NCBI RefSeq assembly: GCF_004792655.1
Contig: NZ_SRZC01000003.1
Span: forward strand, 1-64,000
Source of the DNA: Palleniella muris
GTDB lineage: Bacteria; Bacteroidota; Bacteroidia; Bacteroidales; Bacteroidaceae
DNA length: 64,000 bases
Reading direction: 5' to 3'
Shown here: positions 63,253 through 64,000 of the stretch, piece after piece
Layout of the letters: the number at the start of each line of letters is the position of its first letter
Numbering within the stretch: the stretch's first letter is position 1
Position numbers and translations under genes: made by a program
The notes under the pieces: generated by a model
Databases searched by the model: none
Told to the model about the DNA's origin: nothing
The model's input: only the letters and a program-made list of their open reading frames with translations

Positions 63253-64000
63253 TTAATGTTGTTCGGGTAAGAGTTCCTGCAGGCGCAGGAGTTCGTTGCG
63301 GTACTGTGCCGCCTGTATGAAGTCAAGATTCTTTGCCGCTTCCTTCATCATAGCGGTGGTATGGAGGATTGACTTGCGAAGCTCTGCCTCTGTCATGTTG
63401 CGCATAATAGGGTCTGCAACCATCTGCTGGTCATCATCAGGCAGGATATATTTGCGCTCTTCCGGTTCAATGTATGCTCCTTCTTCAATGTGCAGCCTCT
63501 TCTTGTTCTCATCATAGACACTCTGTCGTGATGTTTTTGCAGTACCTTTGACAGCATCGAAAGCCTGCTGACGCATTGCCGAGAGACCACCGTCCTGAAT
63601 CTCTTTGATAATCTGCTGAGGTATGATTCCATGCTCTTCGTTGTATTGCATCTGCTTTGCGCGACGGCGTGCGGTCTCGTCGATGGTTACCTGCATGGAT
63701 TGTGTTATACGGTCGGCATACATGATGACAAGGCCGTTTACATTTCGTGCAGCACGTCCTGCCATCTGTGTCATGCCACGGGCATTGCGCAGGAATCCTT
63801 CCTTGTCTGCATCAAGTATTGCTACAAGTGACACTTCCGGAATGTCAAGTCCTTCACGTAACAAGTTTACCCCGACAAGCACATCATAAGCTCCGGCACG
63901 TAGTTCGTTAAGAATCTTTATGCGGTCAAGTGTATCTACATCGGAATGTATATAAGCTGTTGGAACATCGTGGTTTAACAGGTATTCTGTCATCTCCTCC
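63253..64000 (-). CDS. uvrB: UvrABC excision nuclease subunit B, 3' part only
   Basis: DNA-damage recognition helicase of nucleotide excision repair. Only the last about 249 codons are in the window; the gene continues past base 64000. Visible are the C-terminal helicase domain motifs ([18 protein letters not shown] and QMAGRAARN), a linker, and the UVR domain at the end ([20 protein letters not shown]). The C-terminal UVR motif binds UvrC. Identification is firm from these motifs. Confidence 0.95.
   Translation of the reverse strand, partial: EEMTEYLLNHDVPTAYIHSDVDTLDRIKILNELRAGAYDVLVGVNLLREGLDIPEVSLVAILDADKEGFLRNARGMTQMAGRAARNVNGLVIMYADRITQSMQVTIDETARRRAKQMQYNEEHGIIPQQIIKEIQDGGLSAMRQQAFDAVKGTAKTSRQSVYDENKKRLHIEEGAYIEPEERKYILPDDDQQMVADPIMRNMTEAELRKSILHTTAMMKEAAKNLDFIQAAQYRNELLRLQELLPEQH

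Overview
The window looks like chromosome from a Bacteroidota bacterium, most likely a Prevotella-type member of the Bacteroidales. The evidence is gene content (six-subunit NQR, a Bat aerotolerance cluster, DUF4924, a short Lys-type SerA, a Bacteroidota LptD) and promoters of the TTTG...TAnnTTTG class rather than sigma70 -35/-10 pairs. Shine-Dalgarno sequences are not obvious. I see no rRNA, tRNA, insertion sequence, prophage or CRISPR. The genus is inferred from protein resemblance only.

Layout. 1-6 kb: leftward nqrABCDEF, a sodium-pumping NADH:quinone oxidoreductase. 6-13.5 kb: rightward tamB-like translocation protein, a ClpC-type AAA+ unfoldase without its N domain, and a SpoU-type RNA methyltransferase. 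13.5-16.6 kb: leftward phosphoglucomutase/phosphomannomutase, DUF4924 and omega-amidase genes. 16.7-20.8 kb: rlmH, a bacterial PH-domain membrane protein, a GNAT acetyltransferase, and oxyR plus a HAD phosphatase divergent from a membrane ferredoxin. 21.4-31.2 kb: htrA, then moxR, a DUF58 protein and the Bat genes. Five usual Bat proteins are here condensed into three, BatA, BatB-BatC and BatD-BatE. 31.2-34 kb: a metallo-beta-lactamase-fold hydrolase, ruvC and a ModF-like ABC protein. 34.2-37.1 kb: leftward pyrB, pyrI and glyA. 37.2-41.4 kb: a class A penicillin-binding protein, a DUF1015 protein and a YigZ/IMPACT protein. 41.9-47.2 kb: gyrA and two related secreted TPR proteins. 47.3-50.9 kb: serC, serA, a lipoprotein and an HD hydrolase. 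51-56 kb: lptD and a KefB-type cation/proton antiporter. 56.2-60.3 kb: two tandem GH28 pectinases, the second fused to GH105. 60.4-64 kb: a DUF486 membrane protein, gluQ, nhaC and the 3' part of uvrB, which runs off the window.

Much of the window concerns the cell envelope and redox: NQR makes a sodium gradient that NhaC and KefB-type antiporters can work against; TamB, LptD, HtrA and PBP1A build or police the envelope; OxyR and the Bat cluster relate to oxygen exposure of an anaerobe; the pectinases feed sugar metabolism.

The most unusual non-coding signal is an intergenic repeat present three times, near 20.95, 41.49 and 60.83 kb. Each copy has units built on an AAAGGTAACACTT core, spaced 22 nt apart and set in both orientations, so that a hairpin forms with a loop of exactly 25 nt. 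Other points worth checking are the missing canonical start of the TamB gene, the two Bat fusions, the N-domain-less ClpC, a nearly leaderless lptD transcript, and the GH28 duplication with a GH105 fusion.
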